Origin: Leisingera aquimarina DSM 24565
GTDB taxonomy: Bacteria; Pseudomonadota; Alphaproteobacteria; Rhodobacterales; Rhodobacteraceae
NCBI RefSeq assembly: GCF_000473165.1
Contig: NZ_KI421504.1
Location: forward strand, 2,937,719-3,001,718
Direction of reading: 5' to 3'
DNA: 64,000 nucleotides
In this document: positions 36,530 to 46,343 of the stretch, piece by piece
Position numbering within the stretch: the stretch's first letter is position 1
Layout: every line of letters begins with the position of its first letter
Notes under the pieces: model-generated
What the model was told of the DNA's origin: nothing
Databases searched by the model: none
What the model saw: the letters and a program-made list of their open reading frames with translations, nothing else
Translations under genes and position numbers: made by a program

Positions 36530-38137
36530 ATGTTCAAGGACTTAAAGTCGCTGCGTTCCGGGAAGTGCGGCGAGAGTATTTCTGAGTTGTTTGATAACGA
36601 TCCGAACCGCGCTGACGCGTTCAGCGTGCGGTTTGAAACACTTTTGTTCGACTACTCCAAGACACAGATCACCGCCAAAGTGCGCGCGGCGCTGACGGCA
36701 TTGTGCAGCCAGCAGAATGTTGCCGGGCGGCGTGATGCCATGTTCGAAGGCAAAGAGATCAATGAAACTGAGCAGCGCGCGGTGCTGCATACAGCCCTGC
36801 GGGACCCTGATGGTCCTGAACTGAGTGTTGAGGACGCAGACATCCGCGCACCGCTGCGTGCGACACTTGGGCGGATGGAGCGTTTGGCGCGGCGCGTGCG
36901 TTCAGGCAAACTTGCGGGTCCGGGCGGCGCCTTCACAGATGTTGTGAACATTGGTATCGGCGGTTCCGACCTGGGGCCGGTCATGGCGGCGCTTGCGTTG
37001 GCACCGTATCACGACGGGCCGCGTTGCCATTTTGTGTCCAATGTGGATGGCGCGCATATTCACGACATACTGCAACGAATTGATCCCAAAACAACTTTGG
37101 TGATTGTCGCGTCCAAGACCTTTACCACCGTTGAAACCATGACCAACGCCGCGACCGCGCGGCGATGGATTGAGGCAGGCGGCGGTGAACCTGCACGCCA
37201 ATTCCTAGCGCTGTCGACGTCGGAAGAGGAAACCGCCGCCTTCGGGATCCCGCGGGAGCATGTGTTCGGGTTTGAGGATTGGGTCGGCGGGCGCTATTCG
37301 GTCTGGGGCCCCATCGGGTTGAGCCTGATGCTGGCCGTCGGCCCGGGCCGTTTCCGCGAATTCCTGGCTGGCGGCAAGGCGATGGACGGCCATTTCCGCA
37401 CAGCCCCCTGGGAACAGAACATGCCGGTGATGTTGGCCTTGACCGGCATTTGGCACAACCAGGTCTGCGGCTATCCGACCCGCGCCGTGCTGCCTTACGA
37501 CCAACGGCTGCGGCGCCTGCCGGCTTATCTGCAGCAGCTGGAGATGGAATCAAACGGAAAGTCTGTTGCGATGGATGGCTCGCCTTTGCCGTATCCTTCA
37601 GGGCCTATCGTATGGGGCGAACCCGGCACCAACGGGCAGCATGCGTTTTATCAGCTGCTGCATCAGGGCACGTCCGTCGTGCCTGCGGAATTCCTGGTCG
37701 CAGCCAAGGGGCATGAACCGGAACTGGAGCCGCATCACCGGCTTCTGGTGGTTAACTGCCTAGCCCAATCCGAGGCGCTGATGCGCGGGCGCAGCCTGGA
37801 TGAAGCCTGTGCGCTGATGCGGGCTGCTGGGTATGAAGGCGCTGAGCTGGAACGTCAGGCGCGTCACCGGGTTTTTCCGGGCAACCGGCCCTCAACCACG
37901 CTGATCTACCCGCAGCTGACACCGTATGTGCTGGGCCAGATCATCGCGCTTTATGAACACCGGGTGTTTGTTGAAGGCGTGATCCTAGGCATCAATTCCT
38001 TTGACCAATGGGGCGTGGAACTGGGCAAGGAGCTGGCAGATTCCTTAATACCGCTGCTGGCGGGGAAGAAAGGTGACGCGGGCAAGGACGGATCCACCCG
38101 TGCTTTGCTGGACTTCGTGCGCAAATCCAAGGCCTGA
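36530..38137 (+). CDS. pgi: Glucose-6-phosphate isomerase
   Basis: Interconverts glucose 6-phosphate and fructose 6-phosphate. The 535-residue chain contains [15 protein letters not shown], the [17 protein letters not shown] phosphate loop, [14 protein letters not shown] (signature 1) and [12 protein letters not shown] (signature 2 region, active-site lysine). The ATG at 36530 follows AGGAAAG. Third gene of the zwf-pgl-pgi set, letting fructose phosphates be cycled back into the oxidative route. Confidence 0.97.
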   Translation: MFKDLKSLRSGKCGESISELFDNDPNRADAFSVRFETLLFDYSKTQITAKVRAALTALCSQQNVAGRRDAMFEGKEINETEQRAVLHTALRDPDGPELSVEDADIRAPLRATLGRMERLARRVRSGKLAGPGGAFTDVVNIGIGGSDLGPVMAALALAPYHDGPRCHFVSNVDGAHIHDILQRIDPKTTLVIVASKTFTTVETMTNAATARRWIEAGGGEPARQFLALSTSEEETAAFGIPREHVFGFEDWVGGRYSVWGPIGLSLMLAVGPGRFREFLAGGKAMDGHFRTAPWEQNMPVMLALTGIWHNQVCGYPTRAVLPYDQRLRRLPAYLQQLEMESNGKSVAMDGSPLPYPSGPIVWGEPGTNGQHAFYQLLHQGTSVVPAEFLVAAKGHEPELEPHHRLLVVNCLAQSEALMRGRSLDEACALMRAAGYEGAELERQARHRVFPGNRPSTTLIYPQLTPYVLGQIIALYEHRVFVEGVILGINSFDQWGVELGKELADSLIPLLAGKKGDAGKDGSTRALLDFVRKSKA

Positions 38138-38153
38138 GACAGGCTTTAGTGCA

Positions 38154-38179
38154 GGCGGGGCAAGTCAAGCCCCACCGCC
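38154..38179. terminator. Hairpin between convergent pgi and small secreted-protein genes
   Basis: GGGGC (38157-38161) pairs with GCCCC (38169-38173), and the stem continues as GGCGG/CCGCC past a bulged A. There is no T-run; probably a shared weak terminator or stop structure. Confidence 0.4.
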
Positions 38180-38182
38180 AAT

Positions 38183-38665
38183 TCAGGGCAGTGTCACACT
38201 GCTGGTGATGGTATTGACGAATTTCCCGGTTTCCGGGTCTGTCAATGACGAGAAGCCGCCGCCGCCCTCGGCATCAGCCCAGTGCCCAGTGCCGCCAGTC
38301 AGTTTCCAGCTGCCGGTCAGGGCGCCGGACGGACCCATTGCTTCAGCAGTCCAATGCAGCACAACCTTGTCACCGGTGCTGTCGGTAAAGACGCAAATGC
38401 CGCCGCCGCCAACGCTGCCGGAAGCAATCTCAACTGCGCCGAAACACGGCCCTGCCGCACCGTTCATCGGGTGGCCGGTATCCGTCATTTCCACGTTTTC
38501 ATAAGAACTGTTGATTTGCATCACCATGTGCCCGTCGGCGATTTCGGTTACAGAGCTGGTCGAGATTCCCGTCCCAGCGCCTGCCTGGTCCCAGGTCGTG
38601 CCGGCAGTTCCGCCTCCCGCGCTGAAGGCGCAAAACAGTGCCATCAATAAACAATGACGTATCAT
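38183..38665 (-). CDS. Small secreted beta-rich hypothetical protein
   Basis: A 160-residue exported protein with a signal peptide (HCLLMALFCAFSAGGGTAG). The mature part is glycine/threonine-rich and strand-like (HMVMQINSSYENVEM, DKVVLHWTAEAMGP, LTGSWKLTGGTGHWADAEGGGGF), resembling small allene-oxide-cyclase-barrel-like secreted proteins. Two internal cysteines (GPCFG, GGICVF) could form a disulfide. Function unknown. It faces pgi. Confidence 0.7.
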   Translation of the reverse strand: MIRHCLLMALFCAFSAGGGTAGTTWDQAGAGTGISTSSVTEIADGHMVMQINSSYENVEMTDTGHPMNGAAGPCFGAVEIASGSVGGGGICVFTDSTGDKVVLHWTAEAMGPSGALTGSWKLTGGTGHWADAEGGGGFSSLTDPETGKFVNTITSSVTLP

Positions 38666-38862
38666 ACTGGTCCCCTCTCAAAACGGTCCGCCTGCACCGC
38701 GCAGACGGACCGCGTCAGGTTAGCACAATTTTGTGAAACCACGCCGTGATGGCTGGAATGGGTCAAGGCCATCCTGGCATTTCGGTTTCCGGCGCGTGCA
38801 CGCGACCGGAAATGCGGCTGCAACACCGGCCTCTCTCAGCAGACCCCTGCGCAGCGGAAGCA

Positions 38863-39275
38863 CACATGTTGCCGGAGCTCTTCGGCCAGAGCCCGGTCGA
38901 TCATAGGATCGGCAGCATCACTAAAAGCAGCGTCTATGACACCCGGAAACGCCACGGGGCGATTGCCGCCCGGTGCGCCTCGGCTATATCATCCTGCCAG
39001 GCAAGAATGCCACGCCTTGGAAGCTGGCAAGCGCCGGGGCCGTCGTCCGGAATGAGGCGGTGCGAGCGGCAAAATGCCTGGGCCGTGCCCTGTTGCGGCG
39101 ATTGACCGGGTATCACCGCAAAAGCCGCGTCGAAACGAAGGTGAACTGTGTGGAGCTGATGGGCCAAAGCCTTATGCTGCAGGGCCTCCACCGGCAGGTC
39201 GCGCAAACCCAAATCCGCATCGCCGTCCTAAACCGCTACACCACCCTTGCCATGCCTGTGGAAGTGGCCGCAGGA
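38863..39275 (+). pseudogene. IS5-family transposase remnant, truncated and frameshifted
   Basis: Only the C-terminal ~135 residues survive, in two frames. Frame one (38863-~38976) reads HMLPELFGQSPVDHR then VYDTRKRHGAIAAR; the second (~38985-39275) reads YIILPGKNATPWK, AGAVVRNEAVRAAKCLGRAL, TGYHRKSRVETKVNCVELMG and HRQVAQTQIRIAVLN. Joined, these follow the end of IS5-type DDE transposases common in roseobacters, and the RVETK glutamate would be the last catalytic residue. A single shift near 38977-38985 separates the halves. No N-terminal half, terminal repeats or target duplication is visible. An old, dead insertion. Confidence 0.75.
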
Positions 39276-39537
39276 CAAGCCCGTCTGAGGAAAGGGAAAG
39301 CACGCACTTCACCGAATTCGGCGACATAAGCCCACGCCGGTTGTCCGCGCTTTTGTTCAATAGCATCCAGTTGTCCGTGCACGCAAAATGGCAGTACGAC
39401 ACCTCTGTCGCTGCTTCCGGCGCTTAAAACGGGCGGTGCGGCCCGCAAAGCTGATTAAACAATCACTCGTCACCTGCGGACCGCGGCCCCTTGTTTGTTA
39501 AGGGGTGAATTAAGGGTAGGGCTAAGCTTTTGTCTTT

Positions 39538-39699
39538 TGCGGGGAATTATCGCTTCCTAAAGTCAGAACTGACGGCGCCTCTGGTAGAACCCGTTCGCTT
39601 GTTCCCTCCGCGAACAGGCGCGCGCCTGATGCAATACCACCGTTTTCCTTCTTCCTGGATTACCTGACGCTTTCAGCGTTCAATTGCTTGCTCCCCGCA
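39538..39699. other. Candidate structured RNA in the long intergenic gap
   Basis: The gap from 38666 to 39896 holds the transposase remnant and otherwise no convincing protein gene. Within it, TGCGGGGA (39538-39545) pairs with TCCCCGCA (39692-39699) 146 bases apart. Inside are GTCAG/CTGAC (39562-39573), a stem TGGTA/TACCA (39582-39586 with 39635-39639) enclosing GTTCGC/GCGAAC (39593-39598 with 39610-39615) and CAGGCGCGCGCCTG (39615-39628), and ACGCT/AGCGT (39667-39679). A ~160-nt closed rod with branches could be a 6S-like or other RNA. Strand is undecided, no promoter was identified, and no known family motif was recognised. Confidence 0.3.
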
Positions 39700-39896
39700 T
39701 TTTGATGAAGTGCCTTCAGGCGCCTGTGATCTGGCTGAGTACCAGGGAAGGCGGAGCGTCAAGACGGTGGGGGGCTCGCCGGGGATCACGCTCCCGCCGA
39801 CAGAATAGGAGAATACCTTAACTCTTTTGGCACCAAAGACTGCTTGATCCTTGCTGCATGGTATTATCCTGAAAGACGGAGAAGAGAGGAATAATT

Positions 39897-39970
39897 TGGA
39901 GCGGGTAGCGGGAATCGAACCCGCGCCTTAAGCTTGGGAAGCTCGCATGATACCATTTCACCATACCCGC
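39897..39970 (-). tRNA. tRNA-Gly (anticodon CCC)
   Basis: On the reverse strand a complete cloverleaf: acceptor GCGGGTA/TACCCGC, D arm with AATGGTA, anticodon loop TTCCCAA (anticodon CCC at 39936-39938), T arm GCGGGTTCGATTCCCGC, discriminator T and an encoded CCA (39897-39899). The outermost anticodon-stem pair appears to be a C-A mismatch. It reads GGG glycine codons. Confidence 0.95.
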
Positions 39971-40042
39971 TCGTTGGGCGAAGGATTATGCCGCGGCGCC
40001 ACTAAGGTCAAGGGCACCGCAGCGTATTTTCTTGTGGAAAGG

Positions 40043-42091
40043 TCAGCCGCGGCGGCGGCGGCGGCGGCCTCCGCCAGCGCCTTCTCCATCACCGCCACCG
40101 GTGTTGAAGTTTACCTGCGGCAAGGTCACCACTGTAGCAAGGATCGGGAAAGGCTCAGCCGAGTTCGGAATGGCAGACGCGTTCACGAAATGCTCCTGGA
40201 AGCGTGGCTCAACAGCGGTTTCGATCTTCTCGATATTGCGGACGGTTTCCTCAATTTCGCCTCGCGCTTCGGTGTTCAACAGCGCAATGCGGGCCCCGGT
40301 GCCGGCGGCGTTGCCTGCTGACGTTACCTTGTCCAGCACGCAGTCGGGGATCATGCCCAGAACCATCGCGTGCTTGGCCGAGATATGCGCGCCGAAAGCA
40401 CCGGCCAGAACCACCCGGTCCACCGTTTCAACGCCGAACTTGTCCATCAGAAGGCGCGCACCGGAGTAGAGCGCTGCCTTGGCCATCTGGATTGCGCGGA
40501 TGTCCGGGTTGGTGACCGTAATGGTCGGACCGCCGTCGGCAGAGCCGTCCCACAGCATGTAAGCGTTGGTGCGCCCGTCCTGGACACAGCGGGCAGAACC
40601 GGTCTGTTCGGCAGAACCGATCAGGCCAGAGGCATCCAGCACGCCGGCCAGACGCATCTCGGCAATTGCCTCAATGATGCCGGACCCGCAGATACCAGTG
40701 ATGCCGGTGGTGGCGATGGCTTCGGCAAAGCCGTCCTCGTCCGACCAGATTTCCGAACCGATCACCCGGAACCGCGGTTCCTTGGTCCCGGGGTTGATTT
40801 CGACGCGTTCAATGGCGCCAGGCGCGGCGCGCTGGCCGCTGGAGATCTGCGCGCCCTCAAAGGCCGGGCCGGTGGGGGAGGAACAGGCCAGGACCTTTTC
40901 CTTGTTGCCCAACAGGATCTCGGCATTGGTGCCGACGTCGACAACCAGCACCAGATCTTCGGATTTATCGGGCGCTTCGGACAGTGCCACCGCGGCGGCG
41001 TCGGCGCCGACGTGACCGGCGATACACGGCAGCAGGTAGACGCGGGCGGCCGGGTGGATATTCAGATCGAGTTCCACAGCACGCAAAGCGAGCGAATTGG
41101 AGGTCGCCAGTGCAAAAGGCGCTTGTCCCAGCTCGAACGGGTCTATCCCTAAGAACAGGTGGTGCATCACCGGGTTGCAGACAAACACGGCATCAACGAT
41201 CAACGCCTTGTCGATTTCCGCCTCGGACGCGATCTGGGTGAACAGCGCGTTCATGCCTTCGCGCACCGCGCGGGTCATCTCCTGATCGCCGCCCTTGTTC
41301 ATCATCGAGTAGGACACCCGGCTCATCAGGTCTTCGCCAAAGCGGATCTGCGGGTTCATGATGCCGGAGGAGGCGACAACCTCGCCGGTCTTCAGGTCGC
41401 ACAGATGCGCGGCAATTGTGGTAGAGCCGAGATCGACCGCCAGGCCATAAACGGTGCCTTCATAGAATCCGGGCCAGATATGCATGATTTTCGGCGGGTG
41501 GCTTTCGTCGCCCAGATGCACGGCCACAGTGACTTTCCAGCCGCCTTTGCGCAGGGCAGGCTGCAGCACATTCAGGATGTGCAGATCGGTTTTGACACCT
41601 TTCAGGTCCCACTGGGCATCCAGCGCCTCGATCAGCCGCTCCATATCGCCCGTGGGCTTGTGCATGTCGGGCTCTTCAACCTCGACATAATATAGCCGGG
41701 TCGAGGGGTTCATGGTGATGTCGCGGGCCTCGGCGCGTTTGCGCACCACCTGGCGGTGGACCTGGCTTTCCGGCGGCACGTCGATCACGATATCGCCCTG
41801 CACGGTGGCCTGGCAGCCCAGCCGGCGGCCGTCGATCAGGCCGCGCTTGTCCTTGTAGCGCTGTTCAACCTTGTTCCATTCGCTGAGCGCGCCTTCCTCG
41901 GCGGTCACACCATGCTTGGAAAACTCTCCATAGGACGGGGTGATCTGGCATTTTGAGCAGATCCCGCGGCCGCCGCAGACCGAGTCAAGATCGACCCCAA
42001 GCTGCCGCGCGGCGGTAAGGATCGGCGTGCCCGCGGGGAAACGCCCGCGCTTGCCGGATGGGGTAAACACAACGAGGGGTTCGTCAGTCAT
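40043..42091 (-). CDS. Ferredoxin-ASKHA protein, corrinoid-methyltransferase reactivase (RACo-like)
   Basis: A 682-residue two-part protein. The N-terminus is a [2Fe-2S] ferredoxin domain (C39, C45, C48, C93; CGGRGICSKCQ and RLGCQ). The rest is an ASKHA ATPase (GLAVDLGSTTIAAHL, VVDVGTNAEILLG, GICGSGIIEAIAEM, VVLAGAFGAHIS). Relatives reduce inactive Co(II)-corrinoid proteins to Co(I) with ATP, servicing B12-dependent methyltransferases. No corrinoid protein or methyltransferase is nearby, so its client is elsewhere. The chain ends in a glycine-rich, six-arginine tail (GGGRRRRRRG). The start at 42091 follows GAGAAGG. Confidence 0.88.
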   Translation of the reverse strand: MTDEPLVVFTPSGKRGRFPAGTPILTAARQLGVDLDSVCGGRGICSKCQITPSYGEFSKHGVTAEEGALSEWNKVEQRYKDKRGLIDGRRLGCQATVQGDIVIDVPPESQVHRQVVRKRAEARDITMNPSTRLYYVEVEEPDMHKPTGDMERLIEALDAQWDLKGVKTDLHILNVLQPALRKGGWKVTVAVHLGDESHPPKIMHIWPGFYEGTVYGLAVDLGSTTIAAHLCDLKTGEVVASSGIMNPQIRFGEDLMSRVSYSMMNKGGDQEMTRAVREGMNALFTQIASEAEIDKALIVDAVFVCNPVMHHLFLGIDPFELGQAPFALATSNSLALRAVELDLNIHPAARVYLLPCIAGHVGADAAAVALSEAPDKSEDLVLVVDVGTNAEILLGNKEKVLACSSPTGPAFEGAQISSGQRAAPGAIERVEINPGTKEPRFRVIGSEIWSDEDGFAEAIATTGITGICGSGIIEAIAEMRLAGVLDASGLIGSAEQTGSARCVQDGRTNAYMLWDGSADGGPTITVTNPDIRAIQMAKAALYSGARLLMDKFGVETVDRVVLAGAFGAHISAKHAMVLGMIPDCVLDKVTSAGNAAGTGARIALLNTEARGEIEETVRNIEKIETAVEPRFQEHFVNASAIPNSAEPFPILATVVTLPQVNFNTGGGDGEGAGGGRRRRRRG

Positions 42092-42237
42092 GCCTGTAGC
42101 CTTCTCATTCCGCAATTTAGGCGGAGCATATGGGCTTTTGCGGCAGGCGAAAGGCAATGGGCGGCATTTTCCCGTCTGCGGGCGCCATTTTTCAAAATTT
42201 GATGACTTTGGGATGCGGTATTTTATCAGGCCGTCAG

Positions 42238-43404
42238 TCAGAGGACGGCTTTTGCCTCAACCTCTTTCAGCCACGCCAGAATCTCTGCCCGGTCGCCATC
42301 CAGCCGCGGGGCAGGGGCGCGGGTTTCAGGGTCCGGCAGGCCGCTCATCTTGATCGGATTGCCTGCTGACAATTTTGCGGATTGACCGTTTTTGCCTAGA
42401 ACCTCGACAACCATGTTGCGGGCCAGGATCTGCGGGTCCTTCATCACCTGATCCACTGTTTGGATCGGCCCTGTTGGAATGCCGGCCCCGGTCAGAACCC
42501 CGATCCAGTGATCCTTGGTGTTCCCAAGTGTCACAGCTTCGATCAAGCGTTTCAGAAGGCGCGCATTGTCGCAGCGCGCCGGGTTGGTGGCAAAACGCGG
42601 GTCGCTTGATAAGGGCAGCCGCAGAGCGTCGCAGAGCCGGACAAACAGCGCGTCATTGCCGGCAGCAATCACAAACAGCCCGTCTGATGCGTGGAAGGTT
42701 TCGAACGGAGTGATCGAGGGATGCCGGGCGCCAGAGGGCAGGGGGGCTTGTCCGGTAACCGACGTGATGGCAATGGCGTGTTCCAGCAACGCCAGCTGGC
42801 TGTCCAGCATGGCGACATCGATAAACTGGCCCTGACCGGTCTTCTGCACGTCCAGCAGCGCTGCCAGAATGCCGTGTCCCAGGAACATACCCGCCACGAT
42901 ATCGCCGATCGAGGCGCCGACGCGCACCGGATCCCGGTCCTTTTCCCCGGTGATCGACATCACGCCGCCGCGAGCCTGGACCACCATGTCATAAGCAGGT
43001 TTCAGGGCGTCCGGGCCGGAATGACCAAAGCCCGACACAGCGCCATAGATCAATCGCGGGTATTTGGCGTGCAGATCCTCCCAGCCGTAGCCCAGCCGCT
43101 GCATCACGCCAGGGCGGTAGTTCTCCAGCAGTACATCAGCCTGTGCCAGCAGCCGCTCGAATACGGCGCGGTCCGCAGGTGATTTCAGATCCAGCGCAAT
43201 GCTTTCCTTGCCGTGGTTGATAGTCGCAAAATATGCGCTTTCACCGTCCTTGAATGGCGGGAAGGCCCGGGTGTCATCACCTGATCCGGGGCGTTCCACC
43301 TTGATAATCCTGGCGCCAAGATCCGACAGGATCATTGAGCAATAGGGCCCGGCCAAAACATGGGTGAGGTCCAGAACAGTGATGTTTTCCAGTGGGGCGG
43401 CCAT
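42238..43404 (-). CDS. Class III (CaiB/formyl-CoA family) CoA-transferase
   Basis: A 388-residue CoA-transferase that moves CoA between carboxylic acids through an aspartyl-CoA intermediate. LDLTHVLAGPYCSMILSDLGA is the opening block; Asp139 in KPAYDMVVQARGGVM is the expected nucleophile; VGASIGDIVAGMFLGHGILAALL follows. The acid pair cannot be told from sequence. The start at 43404 (MAAPLENITVLDL) follows AGGA; the open frame extends upstream but not as protein-like sequence. It sits upstream of the RACo-like gene on the same strand, 146 bases apart. Confidence 0.9.
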   Translation of the reverse strand: MAAPLENITVLDLTHVLAGPYCSMILSDLGARIIKVERPGSGDDTRAFPPFKDGESAYFATINHGKESIALDLKSPADRAVFERLLAQADVLLENYRPGVMQRLGYGWEDLHAKYPRLIYGAVSGFGHSGPDALKPAYDMVVQARGGVMSITGEKDRDPVRVGASIGDIVAGMFLGHGILAALLDVQKTGQGQFIDVAMLDSQLALLEHAIAITSVTGQAPLPSGARHPSITPFETFHASDGLFVIAAGNDALFVRLCDALRLPLSSDPRFATNPARCDNARLLKRLIEAVTLGNTKDHWIGVLTGAGIPTGPIQTVDQVMKDPQILARNMVVEVLGKNGQSAKLSAGNPIKMSGLPDPETRAPAPRLDGDRAEILAWLKEVEAKAVL

Positions 43405-43587
43405 GACAATTCCTGCATCATCCTTGCAGGTTTTCTGATAGGCCATGCAGGCCAGCACGCATTGACCTAGATCAGAAGCGCGCGAAAGAGATTGCTGCAC
43501 TGCAGGAATTCTTGCCCGCTGCCTCTTTCCCCCCGGTTGGTTCTGTGCCATAGGGTCACCGCCAAACGGGGTTATGCATGAGGATGA

Positions 43588-45039
<1,452 letters not shown>

Positions 45040-45075
45040 GCGGATGATGGCCGCGTGCAATCAAAGGGCAGGGGC

Positions 45076-46251
45076 ATGACCCCCGCCGCCCGCCTGCAGG
45101 CGGCCATTGAGGTTCTTGACCAGATTTTGGAGGGAGAGCCTGCGGAAAAGGCTTTGACCTCCTGGGGACGCCGGAGCCGGTTTGCCGGATCAAAAGACCG
45201 GGCCGCAGTGCGTGATCATGTGTTTTCAGCCTTGCGGTGCCAGCGGTCGCACGCGGCCATGGGCGGTGCGCGCAGCGGGCGGGGGCTGATTCTGGGTGCG
45301 CTGCGGGAAGCGGGGGGGGATCCCGACGGCTTGTTCAGCGGACAGGGGTACGGGCCTGAGCCTCTGACAGCCGCGGAACGCCTGCTGCCGTCACCGCCGC
45401 AAGGGGCGGAGGCACTGGATATTCCCGATTGGCTGTGGCCTGAATTCAGCAGCAGCCTTGGGGAAGAGGCGGAAGCCGCAGCACTTGCCCTGCGCGAACG
45501 TGCGCCGGTTCATTTGCGGGTGAATACTGGCCGTGGCACGCTTGCACAGGCGCAAGATGCGCTTGACGCAGAGGGCATCGAAACTCGGCTGCACCCGGTG
45601 GCTGCCACAGCGCTGGAAGTGACCGAAGGCGCCCGCAAGCTGCGCAACACAAAAGTGTACCAGGACGGTCTTGTTGAATTGCAGGACGCAGCGAGCCAAG
45701 CCGTCACTTCGCTTTTACCTTTGCAAGACGGCATGAAGGTGCTGGATTACTGCGCCGGCGGCGGCGGTAAGACATTGGCCATGGCCGCGCAGGCGAAGCT
45801 TCGGCTTTTTGCCCATGATGCCGACCCCAAGCGGATGAAAGATCTGCCCGAACGCGCGGCCCGGGCGGGTGCGCAGGTTCAGCACCTGTTGACTGCGGAC
45901 CTTGAGCGCAGCGGACCGTTTGACCTGGTGCTCTGTGATGCCCCCTGTTCAGGATCCGGGTCCTGGCGGCGGGCGCCCGAAGGCAAATGGCGGCTGACGC
46001 CTGAAAACCTGCAGGCTCTGCACCGGGTGCAGGCAGAAATCTTACGCGCCGCGGCAGGCCTGGCAGCGCCTGGCGGGACCCTGGCCTATGCCACCTGCTC
46101 GATGTTGAACGGCGAAAACACTGAGCAGGTTCAAAGGTTTTTGCAAGAGAACCAGGGCTGGGCGCTGGCGGCGCAGCAAAGCTGGCACGTGCAGAACGGC
46201 ACCGATGGATTCTTTGTTGCCGTGTTGACGCGCGCAAAGGGCGGTTGTTAG
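45076..46251 (+). CDS. RsmB-like rRNA (cytosine-C5) methyltransferase
   Basis: A 391-residue S-adenosylmethionine-dependent RNA methyltransferase of the NOL1/NOP2/Sun (RsmB/RsmF) class. An N-terminal NusB-like helical part (residues ~1-130) precedes the catalytic domain with VLDYCAGGGGKTLAMAAQ (SAM loop), LCDAPCSGSGSWRRAPEGKW (motif IV cysteine) and ATCSMLNGENTEQV (motif VI catalytic cysteine). It probably methylates 16S rRNA. An upstream GTG (45055) is in frame; the ATG at 45076 begins the recognisable protein. It follows guaB and precedes cckA. Confidence 0.88.
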   Translation: MTPAARLQAAIEVLDQILEGEPAEKALTSWGRRSRFAGSKDRAAVRDHVFSALRCQRSHAAMGGARSGRGLILGALREAGGDPDGLFSGQGYGPEPLTAAERLLPSPPQGAEALDIPDWLWPEFSSSLGEEAEAAALALRERAPVHLRVNTGRGTLAQAQDALDAEGIETRLHPVAATALEVTEGARKLRNTKVYQDGLVELQDAASQAVTSLLPLQDGMKVLDYCAGGGGKTLAMAAQAKLRLFAHDADPKRMKDLPERAARAGAQVQHLLTADLERSGPFDLVLCDAPCSGSGSWRRAPEGKWRLTPENLQALHRVQAEILRAAAGLAAPGGTLAYATCSMLNGENTEQVQRFLQENQGWALAAQQSWHVQNGTDGFFVAVLTRAKGGC

Positions 46252-46343
46252 GGTCGCCGTCAGGAAACCTTTGTGTTTCTTAACGTGGTTTTAACCAAAA
46301 CCGCCGCGTTATGGCGTCACTTTGCATTGTCCATGGAGCCGTA

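Noticed and set aside
39074-39427. 117-codon forward frame in the intergenic gap
   Set aside because: It overlaps the transposase remnant in another frame and has no ribosome site or protein-like composition.
38666-39896. CRISPR array, phage genes or an intact IS in the long gap
   Set aside because: No regularly spaced direct repeats, no phage genes and no terminal inverted repeats were seen; only a truncated transposase remnant and scattered stems.
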